DNA of 64,000 nt from Prorocentrum cordatum (GCA_963575745.1 CAUYUJ010016345.1:106001-170000), one strand, 5' to 3'. Shown: positions 1-11,034, counted from the stretch's first letter. Translations and numbers: made by a program. The notes: a model not told the origin generated them from the letters alone.

Positions 1-690
1 CGCATGCCCCGAGGACTACTACAATCACCAGCGCACCTCATCAAGAAGACTAACCGCGAGATCATAAAGACTGCCAGAGTCCCCGCAGCGGAGAGCACTT
101 TGCTCAGGAGGCGCCTGAAGTGGTGGCGCCAAGTACTGTGGCCCGTATTTCGTGAACCTGGCGCGGACTTGCACGACCCGACCTCGGCGGTCCGTGCTAC
201 TATCTTCGGCCGCTTCTCTTTTGAGAGCGCGGCCCCGAAGGAACCCTCGGGCATGCTGGCCCTTCTGAAAGAGGACATGCAGCGCCTATGGCTGTCAGGG
301 GGCAGCTCGCGAACATCTTGAGGCGCGTCGCCTGTTTCTCCTTCATGGCGACTTGCCCGAGCTTGCTGAGCCTTGGTTGAAGTGGCTGGCACCGCTGGAA
401 CCGGAGCGCGTTTGCCGTGTACTCACGTTCGGCGATTCGGCCTCAGCAGCGGAGCCTACAGCTGCTGTCGGAAAACTGTGACGTGCGCGGGAAAAAGTGC
501 AATGGCGAGAAGGGGTTTGCGAATCACAAGTTGGCGGCTCATTCAGTCTGTGCGAATCCGACTGCGACGATTCTTTCCGAAGACGACCTACGACAGAAAC
601 GATGTCCACATTGTGCGACACATTTCACAAGAAAAGACACGCTGGTGAGACAGATCAAACACGGTCGATGCCCAGCGTACCTCATCGGCG
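1..690 (+). pseudogene. LINE-like ORF C-terminus with zinc fingers, three-frame remnant
   Basis: Protein-like sequence runs through three frames in succession: frame 1 from 4 to 321 (includes RRRLKWWRQVLWPVF and IFGRFSFES), frame 2 from about 311 to 481 (LAEPWLKWLAPLEPERVCRV), frame 3 from 477 to about 690. The third piece has two candidate zinc fingers: CNGEKGFANHKLAAH and RCPHCATHFTRKDTL followed by a His and a Cys within eight residues. This order, a hydrophobic W-rich stretch and then paired Cys/His fingers, recalls the C-terminal end of dinoflagellate non-LTR retrotransposon ORF2 proteins. That family assignment is from recollection and is an inference. At least two frameshifts make it a dead fragment. 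It also enters from outside the window, so its 5' part is not visible. It could instead be a decayed host zinc-finger gene. Confidence 0.45.
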
Positions 691-1551
691 TTGGGTCTCA
701 AGGTGATCAGGCAGCAGCCCCGTGCCAAGACCTTCCTGCGCAGGCTGCCCCCGACGGGCAGGGCGATGTTCAAGCCGACCAACAAGGCCCAGCTGGCGCC
801 GAGCAGCGGCCAGAAGAGATTGGCAGCGGACACGGTCGGCGGGGGCGAGGAAAAGGGCGCGGGCGACATCGCGGGCCCGCTCGGCAAGGCGCTCGCGCGC
901 CTGGCACTGCAGCAAGAGGACATGGCGATGGCGGACCACCGAGACGACAACTTCGCGATGACGCTCAAGCCGCAGAGCAAGTTGGAGATGACGCTGGATC
1001 AGGCGCCGACGCACTACGACGACGAGGGCCGCAAAGCCAAGGAGAAGCCCAAAGAGAAGGACTCCACGTACATGGGCAACCCGCTCGGAAAGAGGCCCGA
1101 CGCGCTGGCGAAGGCGGTAATCTGTCGCATCAGCGAGGCGGCGGTGGGCAACAGGGAGGAGGTGCTGGCGGCAGCGGAGCAGGGCCTGAACCCACAGGAG
1201 TCCAAGGAGGCGCTGGACGTGCTGATCTCCATGGGGACCAAGGCGCAGGACCCCGCGGCAAAGTTCGCGGCCACACGTTGCTTCAGGGTCAAGACAGGCA
1301 CCCAGAAGGACGAGGAGGACGACGATGGCGCGGAGGTCAAATGGATCTTCGCGATCAATCACTACCCGAAGTTCAAGATGGCCCTGACGGTGCTCCGCGA
1401 GAACGAGGCGCTCGCAGCTGCGGGCATCCACCCGTGCTTCGATATCGCCACGAGGTCGAAGGCCGCGAAGTTGGTGGAGACGCTGGCGTTTCGGGGCGGA
1501 TCGAGCCAGTCGCAGCAGAAAGGGGGGGAGAAAAAACCCAAGCGGAGGTGA
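691..1551 (+). CDS. hypothetical protein, 286 codons, basic C-terminal tail
   Basis: An uninterrupted ORF with protein-like composition (Glu/Lys/Ala-rich helices, third-position G/C bias). I do not recognise the family. Visible features are a Gly/Glu-rich linker near residues 50-60, a charged stretch (EGRKAKEKPKEKDSTY, about residues 111-126), then a mixed alpha/beta-looking domain from about 128 to 265 with KWIFAINHYPKFKMALTVL and AGIHPCFDIATRSKAAKLV, ending in a Gln/Ser/Gly linker and KKPKRR, a possible nuclear-localisation or nucleic-acid-binding tail. It directly follows the zinc-finger remnant in a different frame, so it could be a neighbouring ORF of the same retroelement (ORF1-like) or an unrelated gene. 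The first ATG is used; the reading frame is open slightly upstream, so the true start is uncertain. Confidence 0.5.
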   Translation: MGLKVIRQQPRAKTFLRRLPPTGRAMFKPTNKAQLAPSSGQKRLAADTVGGGEEKGAGDIAGPLGKALARLALQQEDMAMADHRDDNFAMTLKPQSKLEMTLDQAPTHYDDEGRKAKEKPKEKDSTYMGNPLGKRPDALAKAVICRISEAAVGNREEVLAAAEQGLNPQESKEALDVLISMGTKAQDPAAKFAATRCFRVKTGTQKDEEDDDGAEVKWIFAINHYPKFKMALTVLRENEALAAAGIHPCFDIATRSKAAKLVETLAFRGGSSQSQQKGGEKKPKRR

Positions 1552-2235
1552 GTGAGGTGAGCGGAGAGAGCGGAGCTGTAGGAGTGCAGAGAGCGTCGTG
1601 CCCTCCCCGTCCGCATCTCCCTTCCCGTCGCTCGAGCCTCCCCCCCCCGCCCGCCCCCCGGGCAGACGACGCTCTCGAAATACTTCAGTTTTGGACCCCG
1701 GGGCCCCGCCCAGTATTTTATTACGGGTCGGGGGCCCCATCTTTTCAGAGGTCAGTTTCGGCCGCTTCGTGGGGGCAGCGCGCCTCTCTCCACCAGAGGG
1801 GGGGGGAGCCGCCCTGCAGCGCCACCCCGCAGAGGCAGGGGTGCGCAGGCGCGGGGTCGAGGCACTGCTGCCTCCTCCGTCGCGCGCCTGCCTTCCCCCC
1901 TTGCACCATCCGTCCTTTTCGGTTGCGGCGCGGTTCCAGCGGTTGTTTTTAGTTGCACCCGCGAAACTTCCTTGGGAATGGGAGTAGCGTCCAAAAGGAA
2001 GCTCGGCGGAAGGCGGCGGAGGTTTAAAATGCGCCCCCCAAGATATGAAAACGTTTTTGAGTTCAGGGTTTCCGAAATCGCCCAAATGTGCACGTGGAAC
2101 TGTGTTAAACAGATTGCACGGCAAGCGGCGCGCACGATAACCCCACTGCCATGCCCCATGGAAACGTCAGAAGCCCGAATGTGGTGGCCAGCCTTCGGCT
2201 GCTCGGTCCACATTGGCTGCGCGAGGGGGAGACGG
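1552..2235. other. no gene seen, G/C-homopolymer-rich spacer
   Basis: Several C and G runs (for example near 1636-1665 and 1797-1808). Apparent ORFs on both strands overlap one another and have low-complexity composition. No motif, splice pattern or RNA gene recognised. Confidence 0.5.
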
Positions 2236-2238
2236 AGA

Positions 2239-2300
2239 AAGAGGAGAGAAAGAGAGAGAGAGAGAGAAAGAGAGAAAGAGAGAGAGAGAGAGAGAACAAA
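2239..2300. repeat. (GA)n microsatellite
   Basis: About 60 bp of nearly pure GAGAGA with an AAAGAGAG interruption, followed by an A9 run. Confidence 0.9.
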
Positions 2301-2737
2301 AAAAAAGGGAGCGAGGGAGAGGGGGGCAGGCGATCGCAAACATGGATTAAAGGGGCGTGGATTAGCGACGGGTTTCGTTTCCATGGGAAATCGCGGATTT
2401 CCGCCGCCGAGCGGGGCGGCACCGGCCGCATTTTGGGGAGGGCACCTCCCCCGATCCATGGATTTGGCGACCTCGCGCCAAATCCATGGATCGCTAATCC
2501 ATGAATGTGCGCCCCCGAGGGGGGGAGCGTGGGAACGTGGGAGAAGGCAAGGCAGGAAAGTGTGAGCGGAGGGGAAGGACGGACACAGACGGGGGAAGGA
2601 GAGGGGGTTAGAAGGCAAGAAAAGGAGGGGAGGGGAGGGAGGGCTCCCTCAAGTTGCGCCCGCGGGCTCGCAAGCGGGAGTGGCCGAGAGAGCAGCCTAT
2701 GTGATCCAGAGGGGGAGGGATGGGGCGACCGGCTACG

Positions 2738-2985
2738 GTACGAATCAGCGCGGCTCACGCGTTCCGTGGCTTCGCCGAGCGACATGGACACCGAGCCTTG
2801 GGTACAGTGGGGTTGTTCGTCGTCTCAGCGAGGCTGCTGCGGAGACCAACTTTCTCTTTCACCGCAGTTGTAGTACGAATCAGCGCGGTTTTGTGAGAAA
2901 GCCGCGGGCATGTTAAGTTCCGCGCGCCGTGGTTTCGCCGAGCGACCTGGACAACAGGCCCCTGGTGTAGTGCGGTCGATGCACA
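2738..2985 (+). repeat. dispersed ~125 bp repeat (family R125), two tandem copies
   Basis: Two copies of a unit containing GTACGAATCAGCGCGG, CTCCGTGGCTTCGCCGAGCG and GACATGGACACCGAGCC. The same unit recurs at 3475-3726 and 10030-10190. Each occurrence borders a long CT-rich tract. No RNA polymerase III promoter or ORF is convincing. Confidence 0.7.
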
Positions 2986-3001
2986 TTTAATTTGGAGGAT
3001 C

Positions 3002-3410
3002 CTCTCTCTCTCTCTCTCCCTCTCTTTCTCTGTATACATGATATGTATATATACATATATATATGTGTGTATGTATGTATGCATGCATGTATGTATGTTT
3101 GTATGCTTGTATGATTGTATGCTTGTATGTATGTATGTATGTATGTATGTATGTGTATGTATGTATGTATGTATGTATGTATGTTTCCTTCCCTCTCGCT
3201 CTCTCTCTCTCATTCCTCTCTCTCTCTCTCTCCCTCTCTATCTCTCTCTCTCTCTCTCTCTTACTCCCGTCTCTCTCTCTCTCTCTCTTTGTCTGCCTCT
3301 ATATATCTATGTTTTGTCGTTATCTCTCTCTCTCTCTACACACACATATCTGTATGTAGATACGAATATGTATGTATAGCCCTCGTTATCCTTCCCTCAA
3401 CCCCTTTCTG
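3002..3410. repeat. CT tracts flanking a (GTAT)n microsatellite
   Basis: CTCTCT at 3002-3030, a TATATATG step, GTAT/GCAT tetranucleotides at about 3065-3184, then a CT-rich tract to about 3345 with short TATATA and CACACA interruptions. Cys/Tyr/Met/Val-repeat ORFs here are artefacts of the repeat. Confidence 0.9.
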
Positions 3411-3474
3411 TCACCGTGTCTCTCTCTCTCTCTCTCGCTTTCTCGCAATACTTCCGACGCAAGCCAGCGCGACG

Positions 3475-3726
3475 TCGTAATACTGCCGCGGGTGTGCTAG
3501 GTCAAGCGCTCCGTGGCTTCGCCGAGCGACATGGACGCCGAGCCTTGGGCACAGCGGGGTCGTGCGTTGCCGTCTCAGCGAGGCTGCGTTGGAGACCAAC
3601 TCTCTCTTCCACCGTAGTTGTAGTACGAATCAGCGCGGCGTCATGATAGTGCCGCGGGCATGCTAGGTCCCGCGCTCCGTGGCGTCGCCGAGCGACCTGG
3701 ACACCAAGCCCCTGGTGTATTGGGGT
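3475..3726 (+). repeat. R125 repeat, two tandem copies
   Basis: Second R125 block, carrying GCGCTCCGTGGCTTCGCCG and GTACGAATCAGCGCGGCG, between a CT tract (3417-3450) and another (3725-3770). Similarity to 2738-2985 is high across the whole unit. Confidence 0.75.
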
Positions 3727-3905
3727 CTCTCTCTCTCTCTCTCTTTCTCTCTCGCTACCTCTTTCTCTCTTTCTTCTTTTTCTGATTATCTATATGTACA
3801 TATACATATATATAATATCTATATCTATATATATCAGAGTGAGGGGGCCGAACGGTCATTCACTGTCCCTGGGTGCGTGGCTGAAGTGGAATTCCGCGGT
3901 GCGGA

Positions 3906-4200
3906 TTCTCGTTGTTGTTGTTGTTGTTGGTGTTGTTGTTGTTGTTGGTGTTGTTGTTGGTGTTGGTGTTGGTGTTGTTGTTGTTGGTGGTGGTGGTGGT
4001 GGTGGTGTTGGTGTTGTTGTTGTTGGTGGTGGTGTTGGTGGTGGTGTTGCTGTTGTTGCTGTTGTTGTTGTGTGTTGGTGTTTGTTGTTGTTTGTTGGTG
4101 TTGTTGTTGCTGGTGTTGGTGTTGTTGTTGGTGTTGTTATTGTTCTTGGTGTTGTTGTTGTTGTTGTTGGTGTTGGTGTTTTTGTTGTTGTTGTTGTCGT
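3906..4200. repeat. (GTT/GGT)n trinucleotide array
   Basis: About 295 bp made almost only of GTT and GGT triplets. The long Val-, Leu- or Cys-repeat reading frames are consequences of the triplets. Confidence 0.9.
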
Positions 4201-4202
4201 CG

Positions 4203-4480
4203 TTCCACCCGCAACCCGCCCCGCGACCCACCCGCGACCCAACCCGCGACCCACCCCGCGACCCACCCGCGACCCACCCGCGACCCACCCCGCGACCCAC
4301 CCCGCGACCCACCCCGCGACCCACCCCGCGACCCACCCGCGACCCACCCCGCGACCCACCCCGCGACCCGCCCGCGGCCCACCCCGCGACCCACCCGCGA
4401 CCCACCCGCGACCCACCCGCGACCCACCCGCGACCCACCCGCGACCCACCCCGCGACCCACCCGCGACCCACCTTCGACC
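4203..4480. repeat. 11-12 bp minisatellite CGCGACCCACCC
   Basis: About 24 head-to-tail copies alternating between CCCACCCGCGA (11 bp) and CCCACCCCGCGA (12 bp). All frames stay open because the unit lacks stops. Confidence 0.9.
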
Positions 4481-4900
4481 CAAACCACGTTCAAGGTACA
4501 AACCACCATTTTCGGCGCCTGCGGCGGGCTTTTTTTGCATTCCTTCCAGGTGGAGAGCCCGCGACCCACCCCGTGACCAACTCGCGACCAACCCGCGACC
4601 CAAATCACGTTCAGGGTACAAACCACATTTTTCGGCGCCTGCGGCGGGCATCTTCTGCATTCGTTTCAGATGGAGAGCCCGCTGCCCACCCGCGACCACG
4701 CTCAGGGTACAAACCACATTTTTCGGCGCCTGCGGCGGGCATCTTTTGCATTCGTTCCCGGTGGAGAACCCGCGGCCCACCCGCGACCCAAACCACGTTC
4801 AGTATACAAACCAATTTTTGGGGCGCCTGCGGCGGGCTGCTTTTGCATTCCTTCCAGGTGGAGGTGGAGAGCCCGCGACCTAAACCACGTTCACTGAACA
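4481..4900. repeat. four diverged ~90-120 bp tandem units
   Basis: Units share GGTACAAACCA (near 4495, 4615, 4705 and, diverged, 4803), CGGCGCCTGCGGCGGGC, TTTTGCATTC and GTGGAGAGCCCGC. The 12 bp unit of the preceding array persists between them, so the larger unit probably grew out of that array. Confidence 0.8.
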
Positions 4901-5089
4901 AACCAATGCCGCACAAGCGCGGCCGCGGAGTTTTGCATGCCGTCTGAGCCCGCAAGGACCTCTTCAAGCCCCGCGCATCCACACCAGCCCGTCCAGCAAC
5001 TTTGCACTGGCGAGTTGCCTTGATCAGAGAAGGCGGGGAGCATAAAGTGGAACAAAAGATTGCGTTGCAGTTCTCTTGGGAAAAGAGGG

Positions 5090-5234
5090 GGAGGCAGGAG
5101 GAGTAAACAGGGGACGAGGAGAACGCGGAAGAAGAGAGGATGTAAGGAGACTGCGGAAAAATAAAAGGAGGAGGAGCAGGAGGACGAGGAGGGGGAGGAG
5201 CGGGAGGAGGAGGACGAGGAGGGGGAGGAGGGAG

Positions 5235-5297
<63 letters not shown>

Positions 5298-5520
5298 TAC
5301 GACAATGGGAGGACTATGATGGAGGCCGATGAGGGGGAGGACGACAATGGGAGGACGATGATGAAAGGACGAGGGGTGGAGAGGGAAGACGAGGAAGAAG
5401 AGGAGGAGGAGGACAAGGTGGGGGAGGAGGATGACGATGACGATGACGATGAGGACGAGGAAGAGGAGGAGGAGGAGGAGGAAGAGGAGGAGGAGGATGA
5501 GGAGGAGGAGGAGAGCGCCA
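5090..5520. repeat. purine-rich GAG/GAT microsatellite block
   Basis: GAGGAG-type triplets with a pure (GAT)n core at about 5237-5297 and a mixed GAC/GAG tail at 5390-5516. The opposite strand gives Ser/Leu/His-repeat ORFs with no other protein signal. Confidence 0.85.
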
Positions 5521-5618
5521 TCGACAAGGAAGGTAGGGGCCACGAGGTCCGCCGGCTCGACAACGCCCGCGTCGCCCGCGCCCGCCCCCTCACTCTTATC
5601 CGCAATTGCGGGGTGCTA

Positions 5619-5730
5619 CGTATATATATGTATAGATATACATATATATATATATATAGGTATAGGTATATATGTAAATATACTTATATATATACATTTA
5701 TATATATAGATATATAAATATACATATACC
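5619..5730. repeat. TA-rich microsatellite
   Basis: TATATA/GTATA steps over about 110 bp, the first strongly AT-rich stretch in an otherwise GC-rich region. Confidence 0.85.
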
Positions 5731-5869
5731 CGTGCACGACGCCCGGGCGCCCAGGGCGGCTGCCCCGAGAGGAGGCATGGGAGTACCGGGGCTCATTTTC
5801 CTTGTGTTTTTACCGGGTTTCCGCGTCCTGGTCCTCGGAGGCCGCCGCCTCCGACCCCCCGTGGGAGGA

Positions 5870-6969
5870 CGGGGCGGCCGGGGAGGTCCAAAATAGTCCA
5901 GGAGGGCCTCCAGAGGCTCCCAAGACGGCCCAAGCGGGCCCCGAGTCGCCGAAAGACCGCTCCATGCAGGACGCCCAAGATAGGCCCGAGACGGCCCGAG
6001 AGGCCCCACAAGGCACTCCACGACGCTTCAAGACGCCTCTCCAGAGCGCTTCAAGAGGCCGAAATCGTCAATTTTACGAAGGTTTTCGAACGATTTTGGC
6101 CTTCCAGCCTTTTCGGCTGTCCGACGTTCCAAGACGGCTCAATAGGCCCCCAAGCGCCCCAAGACGGCCCAAGAGGGCCCCAAGACGGCCCCAGAATCGC
6201 CCAAGACAGCCCAACAAAGCCCCAAGACGGCCCCAAGATGCGCCCAAGAGAGGGACCACGACTCCAAAAAACGACCCTCCCGCTTGAAGAGTGCCCCAGG
6301 AGGCCCCAAGGAGCCCCCAAGAGGCCCCAGGAGGCCCCCAAGAGGCACCCAGGAGGCCCAAACGAGGCCTAAAGAGGCCGCAAAACAGCCCCGAGGAGGC
6401 CCCACAACGGCCCCAAAACGGCTACCGAGAAGCTGCGAAACTGCCTTCGCGACGTCCCCGACAGGCCAACCACGAGATCCAAACCAACACCCATGAGGCC
6501 TCTGACCCACCACACAGGGCACTGTGGCGGGAGCAGTGACAGCACTTGTGCACAGCATGTTCCGGCGGGAGCCTTCCGGAACACGCTGCAGGAGGAGGAG
6601 GAAGATCAGGAGGAGAGAGAGTTGGAGTGGGAGGAGGAGAAGGAGGAGGAGGAGGGGGACGAGGAGGAGGAAGAGGCCTCCAAGACAGCTCCAAGATAGC
6701 CGAAGAGGCTTCCAAGAGGTCCCTGGGCGGCCCACGAGGGCCCCAAGGCGGTGCCTGAGGCGCCCAAGAAGGCCCGAGAGGGTCCCAAGACGGCCCCAAG
6801 AGAGGCCCAAGAAGGGAAACACGAACTGAGAATCCGAGCTTTCTACCCCGAGAGGTTCTCGGGAAGTCCCAAGAGGCCCCCAATCGGATCTGAGAGACCC
6901 CCAAGAAGATCCCAAGAGGGCCGACGAGGTTCAAGAGATCTCCCAAGGTGGCCCCAAGAGGCACAACTC
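5870..6969. repeat. degenerate ~11 bp CCCAAGA-G-GCC array, left part
   Basis: The motif CCCAAGACGGCC / CCCCAAGAGGCC recurs at 10-11 bp spacing for most of the interval, broken by a GAG microsatellite (about 6590-6680) and two islands of unrelated sequence near 6055-6135 and 6830-6870. The array resumes at 8690 beyond the insertion at 7004-8636, so it is one array split by that insertion. Confidence 0.8.
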
Positions 6970-6970
6970 A

Positions 6971-7003
6971 TTGTTTTACGATTGGGCTTTGACGGGTTTT
7001 AAT
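6971..7003. repeat. left copy of 33 bp direct repeat (target duplication)
   Basis: Begins TTGTTTTACGATTGGG and ends GGGTTTTAAT. An identical copy lies at 8638-8670, on the other side of the minisatellite element. The homologous island at 6068-6100 has related but uninterrupted sequence, which supports reading the two copies as a duplicated target. Confidence 0.75.
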
Positions 7004-8637
7004 CCCAACCATCCTGTGGTGTTGGGTCCTCGTTTTGAAGAGACGTCGCCCCGCGTTCCTTCCTCCTCCTCCCTCCTCCTCCCCTTCCTCCCCCCTCCTC
7101 CCCCTCCCACACCCATTCTGGCACACCCCTCACACGCTTCGTGGCCCCATAGGGAGCTCCACCGAAGGCCCCAGTGGCTGCGCCCGCATGCGGTTCCACC
7201 CCCCATTCTGGCACACCCCTCACACGTTTCGTGGCCCCATAGGGAGCTCCACCGAAGGCCCCAGTGGCTGCGCCCGCATGCGGTTCCACCCCCCATTCTG
7301 GCACACCCCTCACACGTTTCGTGGCCCCATAGGGAGCTCCACCGAAGGCCCCAGTGGCTGCGCCCGCATGCGGTTCCACCCCCCATTCTGGCACACCCCT
7401 CACACGTTTCGTGGCCCCATAGGGAGCTCCACCGAAGGCCCCAGTGGCTGCGCCCGCATGCGGTTCCACCCCCCATTCTGGCACACCCCTCACACGTTTC
7501 GTGGCCCCATAGGGAGCTCCACCGAAGGCCCCAGTGGCTGCGCCCGCATGCGGTTCCACCCCCCATTCTGGCACACCCCTCACACGTTTCGTGGCCCCAT
7601 AGGGAGCTCCACCGAAGGCCCCAGTGGCTGCGCCCGCATGCGGTTCCACCCCCCATTCTGGCACACCCCTCACACGTTTCGTGGCCCCATAGGGAGCTCC
7701 ACCGAAGGCCCCAGTGGCTGCGCCCGCATGCGGTTCCACCCACACCCCTCACACACCCCTCACACGTTTCGTGGCCCCATAGGGAGCTCCACCGAACGCT
7801 CCAGTGGCTGCGCTCGCATGCGGTTCCACCCCCCATTTCGGCACACCCCTCACACGCTTCGTGGGTGGCTCCATGGGGAGCTCCACCGAACGCCCCAGTG
7901 GCTGCGCTCGCATGTGGTTCCCCCCCCATTTCGGCACACCCCTCACACGGTTCGTGGCCCCATAGAGAGCTCCACCGAAGGCCCCAGTGGCTGCGCTCGC
8001 ATGCGGTTCCACCCCCTTTTTCGGCACGCCCTTCACACGTGGCCCCATAGGGAGCTCCACCGAACAGTGGCTGCGCTCGCATCGTGGCACACCCCTCACA
8101 TAGGGAGCTCCACCGAAGGCCCAGTGGCTGCGCTCGCATGCGGTTCCCACCCCATTTCGGCACACCCCTCACACGTTTCGTGGCCCCATAGGGGGCTCCA
8201 CCAAAGGTCCCAGTGGCACTGCCCGCTTGCGTCCGCCACCACCCAGCACAGCCCTTGTTCCCTGCGCTTCACCCACCCAGAACAGCGCTTCGTAGCCCTA
8301 TAGGGAGCTCCACCAAAGGTCCCAGCGGCACCGCCCGCATGCGTCCGCCACCACCCTGCGCAGCCCTTGCTCCCTGCCTGCGTTTCACCCACCCAGTACA
8401 GCGTTTCGTGGCCCCATAGGGAGCTCCACCGAAGGTCCCAGTGGCACCGCTCGCATGCGTCCGCCACCACGCAGCACAGCCCTTGCTGACCGCGTCTCAC
8501 CCACCCAGTACAGCGTTTCGTGGCCCCATAGGGAGCTCCACCGAAGGTCCCAGTGGCACCGCCCGCATGCGTCCGCCACCACCCAGCACAATTGCGGCAT
8601 CCACAACTGCATATGGTTGGGTCCTTCGCCAGGCTAA
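7004..8637 (+). mobile_element. mobile minisatellite element, copy 1
   Basis: A discrete insertion with a unique left end of about 110 bp (starting CCCAACCATCCTGTGG), a body of tandem repeats and a unique right end of about 54 bp (ending GGTTGGGTCCTTCGCCAGG then CTAA). The body begins with seven nearly identical 90 bp units (7116-7745), each containing CGTGGCCCCATAGGGAGCTC and CCAGTGGCTGCGC, continues with about five decayed 85-95 bp units, and ends with about four longer (~112 bp) units. It is flanked by a perfect 33 bp direct repeat. The same two ends and 90 bp body recur inverted at 48786-50133. No protein-coding capacity other than repeat-derived frames is seen, so any mobility would depend on enzymes supplied elsewhere. 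Confidence 0.7.
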
Positions 8638-8670
8638 TTGTTTTACGATTGGGCTTTGACGGGTTTTAAT
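8638..8670. repeat. right copy of 33 bp direct repeat (target duplication)
   Basis: Identical to 6971-7003 and contiguous with array sequence to the right (TGTTTCGGCC, then GCTCCAAGACGG). Confidence 0.75.
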
Positions 8671-8689
8671 TGTTTCGGCCTTTTGGTAT

Positions 8690-9330
8690 CCCGATGCTCC
8701 AAGACGGCCCAAGAGGCTTCCAATACCGCTCCAATATAGAGGAAGAGGCCTCCAAAAGGGTCCCAAGACGGCCCGCGAGGGCCCCAAGACGGTGCTTGAG
8801 GCGCCCAAGACGGGCCCGAGAGGGCCCCAAGAGCCCCAAGAGAGGCCCAAGAAGGGGAACGCGACCCAACAGCAGAGCGTTCCCCCCAAAAGGCCCACAG
8901 GAGGCCGCAAGAGGACCCCAAAAGCTTCTCGAGGACCCAAAAGGCCCCTAGGAGACGTCCAAGAGGTTTTAAAATAGCTCAAGAGTGCCCTCGATGCGTC
9001 AAAACTGCTTCCAGGAAGCCCCCGGGAGGCTTCCGGATTGCCTCAATCTGGCCGCAAGTGGCCTCAAGTCGGGCCTCCACGCAGCCAAGACGGCCAATGA
9101 CGGCCTCAGATTGCAGAACCGATGCCCCCAAGGGACCCTCAGACGCCCCCCAGGAGGCACCCAAGAAGTGCCTCCGACAGCCAGTTGACGAAGCATGCGG
9201 AACACCCCAGAAGCTCCTCAGATGCCGTCGCGCGCCTGTGCTTGATAGCGTTGTCCAAGATCGTCCAGCGCCCCCCCGGCCTGGGCTAGAACCTGAGCGC
9301 GCGCGAAGAGCGCGCGATGGTTCTAGTATA
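8690..9330. repeat. degenerate ~11 bp CCCAAGA array, right part
   Basis: Continues the array interrupted at 6970; it becomes increasingly diverged after about 9000, where GGCCTC-type steps replace the motif. Nothing else is recognised. Confidence 0.7.
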
Positions 9331-9354
9331 CACACATAGATACGTATATGTATA

Positions 9355-9492
9355 TGTGTGTGTGTGTCTCACTCTTGCTCTCTCTCTCTCTCTTTCGCTA
9401 TGTTTCTCAATATCTCTCTCGTTCACTCTCTCTCTCTGTCTCTAGTTCTCTCTCTCTCCCTCCTCGTGCGCTATCCTCTATCGCTCTCTCTC

Positions 9493-9527
<35 letters not shown>

Positions 9528-9578
9528 ATGCATCGCTCTCTCTCTCTCTCTTGCTCTATCTGTTTTTTTCTCTCTCTT

Positions 9579-9634
<56 letters not shown>

Positions 9635-9910
9635 TATATATATATATATATATATATCCCTCCCGATATGTGTTTATGTACGTATCGCTATAGATAAATG
9701 TCTCCCTATCTCTCTCTCTCTCTCTCTCTCGATTGCGTGTCCTCTCTATGTCTCTCTATCCCTCGTTCTCTCTCTCTCTCTCGCGCTCTCTCTCTCTCTC
9801 TGCCTCTCTCTCTCTCTCGCTCTGTCTATTTCTCTCCCTCTCTGGCACTCCCCAAGTATATGTACATAGCGAGTCCTTAGGTGTACAGAATCCTATATAT
9901 CCGCGTCTCT

Positions 9911-9941
<31 letters not shown>

Positions 9942-10015
9942 GCTCTCTATATCTCTCTCTCTCTTTATCTCTCTCTCTCTCTCGCTCCCTCTCTCCCTCT
10001 ATCTTTCTCCCCCCC
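9355..10015. repeat. long CT-rich tract
   Basis: About 650 bp of CTCTCT with short TATATA (9635-9656) and TATGTA islands. Strong strand asymmetry (polypyrimidine on +). The Leu/Ser-repeat frames are not genes. Confidence 0.9.
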
Positions 10016-10029
10016 CTTTTCTCGTTCGC

Positions 10030-10190
10030 AATACTTATAATGCGAGGCAGCGTGGCTTCGTGATAGCGACACGGGAATTATAGGTCTCGCGCTCCGTGGT
10101 TTCGCCGAGCGCCATGGACGCCGAGTTCCCGACACAGCGGGGTTTCCCGCTGTTGTCCCAGCGAGGCACAAATTGTGCAGGTGAATGTTT
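10030..10190 (+). repeat. R125 repeat, single diverged copy
   Basis: Carries CGCGCTCCGTGGTTTCGCCG and GCCATGGACGCCGAG. It is bordered on both sides by CT tracts (9355-10015 and 10192-10330), as in the other R125 blocks. Confidence 0.7.
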
Positions 10191-10191
10191 T

Positions 10192-10253
10192 GTCTCTCTC
10201 TCTCTCTCTCGTTCTCTCGTTCTGTCCCCCTCTCTCTCTCTCTCTCTCCTCTT

Positions 10254-10284
<31 letters not shown>

Positions 10285-10330
10285 TTCCCCCTCTCTCTCC
10301 CTCATTCTCTCTGTGTCTGCCTGTCTCTCC
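10192..10330. repeat. CT-rich tract
   Basis: About 140 bp of CT dinucleotides. Confidence 0.9.
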
Positions 10331-10334
10331 CACC

Positions 10335-11030
10335 CAGACACATGAGCGTACTCTAGCACTGTCTCGGTATACTGCTCTCTTTCCCGTTGGCGCACTTTTG
10401 CGAGACCCCAGGCGTCGCGGGCCTCTGCACACCACCATCTTAGTGCACACGGAGGAGGTCCGTAGCATTGACGGCCGAAGAAATGTGATCCCCGTACGCG
10501 GACCCCAGAGACACGCGCCGTAGCATGAGGTAAAGCGGTTCGATAACAGCGTTTCTCGAGTTCCATTTGGTTGGAACACATGAGACAGAGCGCCCAGGGA
10601 AAGAGGGAACGCGACGACGGCGACGACGGCTCAAACAGAAAAGAGTCAGGGGGGGAGCGGCGACGACGACAACGATGACGATGAAGACGACAACGACGAC
10701 TGAAACAGAAAAGCGTCTCACACACGCCGACAGGGTCGGTGGATTTCACACAGCTACAAGTTCTCGCGCTTAGCCCTGCAGGTCCACGGGGCGAAATAAT
10801 TGGCAGGCGCGCGCGCCGCGCTCATGCTCGGCTGTGGCATTGGCCGCTACCGAGGAGGCCCCACCTCGAAGACATACAGGCTGATCACCGTCCCCGTCCA
10901 CATTGTTCCCGTTGCGGGCGCTTCGGACTGAGAAGGTTCCACATGCATTCCCAGCGGGCCCCGCCTGGGTGACAGCAGTCGTCGCCTGCTTGATTGCAGC
11001 CGCTGTCCATGTCGGACAGCACTTTCTGTT
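10335..11030. other. no gene recognised
   Basis: Mixed sequence with a GAC-rich patch at 10615-10700. An open frame begins at 10903 and enters the pyrimidine tract, with a hydrophobic start (AWVTAVVACLIAAAVHVG), but it degenerates into Pro/Ser repeats. Confidence 0.4.
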
Positions 11031-11034
11031 CGGC

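Noticed and set aside
3794-4780. Val-rich membrane-like proteins in the GTT array
   Set aside because: Triplet-repeat artefact. The following Pro/Arg or Gly/Arg part is the 11-12 bp minisatellite.
7035-8303. A 422-codon frame and its opposite-strand partner through the 90 bp array
   Set aside because: 90 is a multiple of three and the unit lacks stops in several frames on both strands; the frames carry no independent protein signal.
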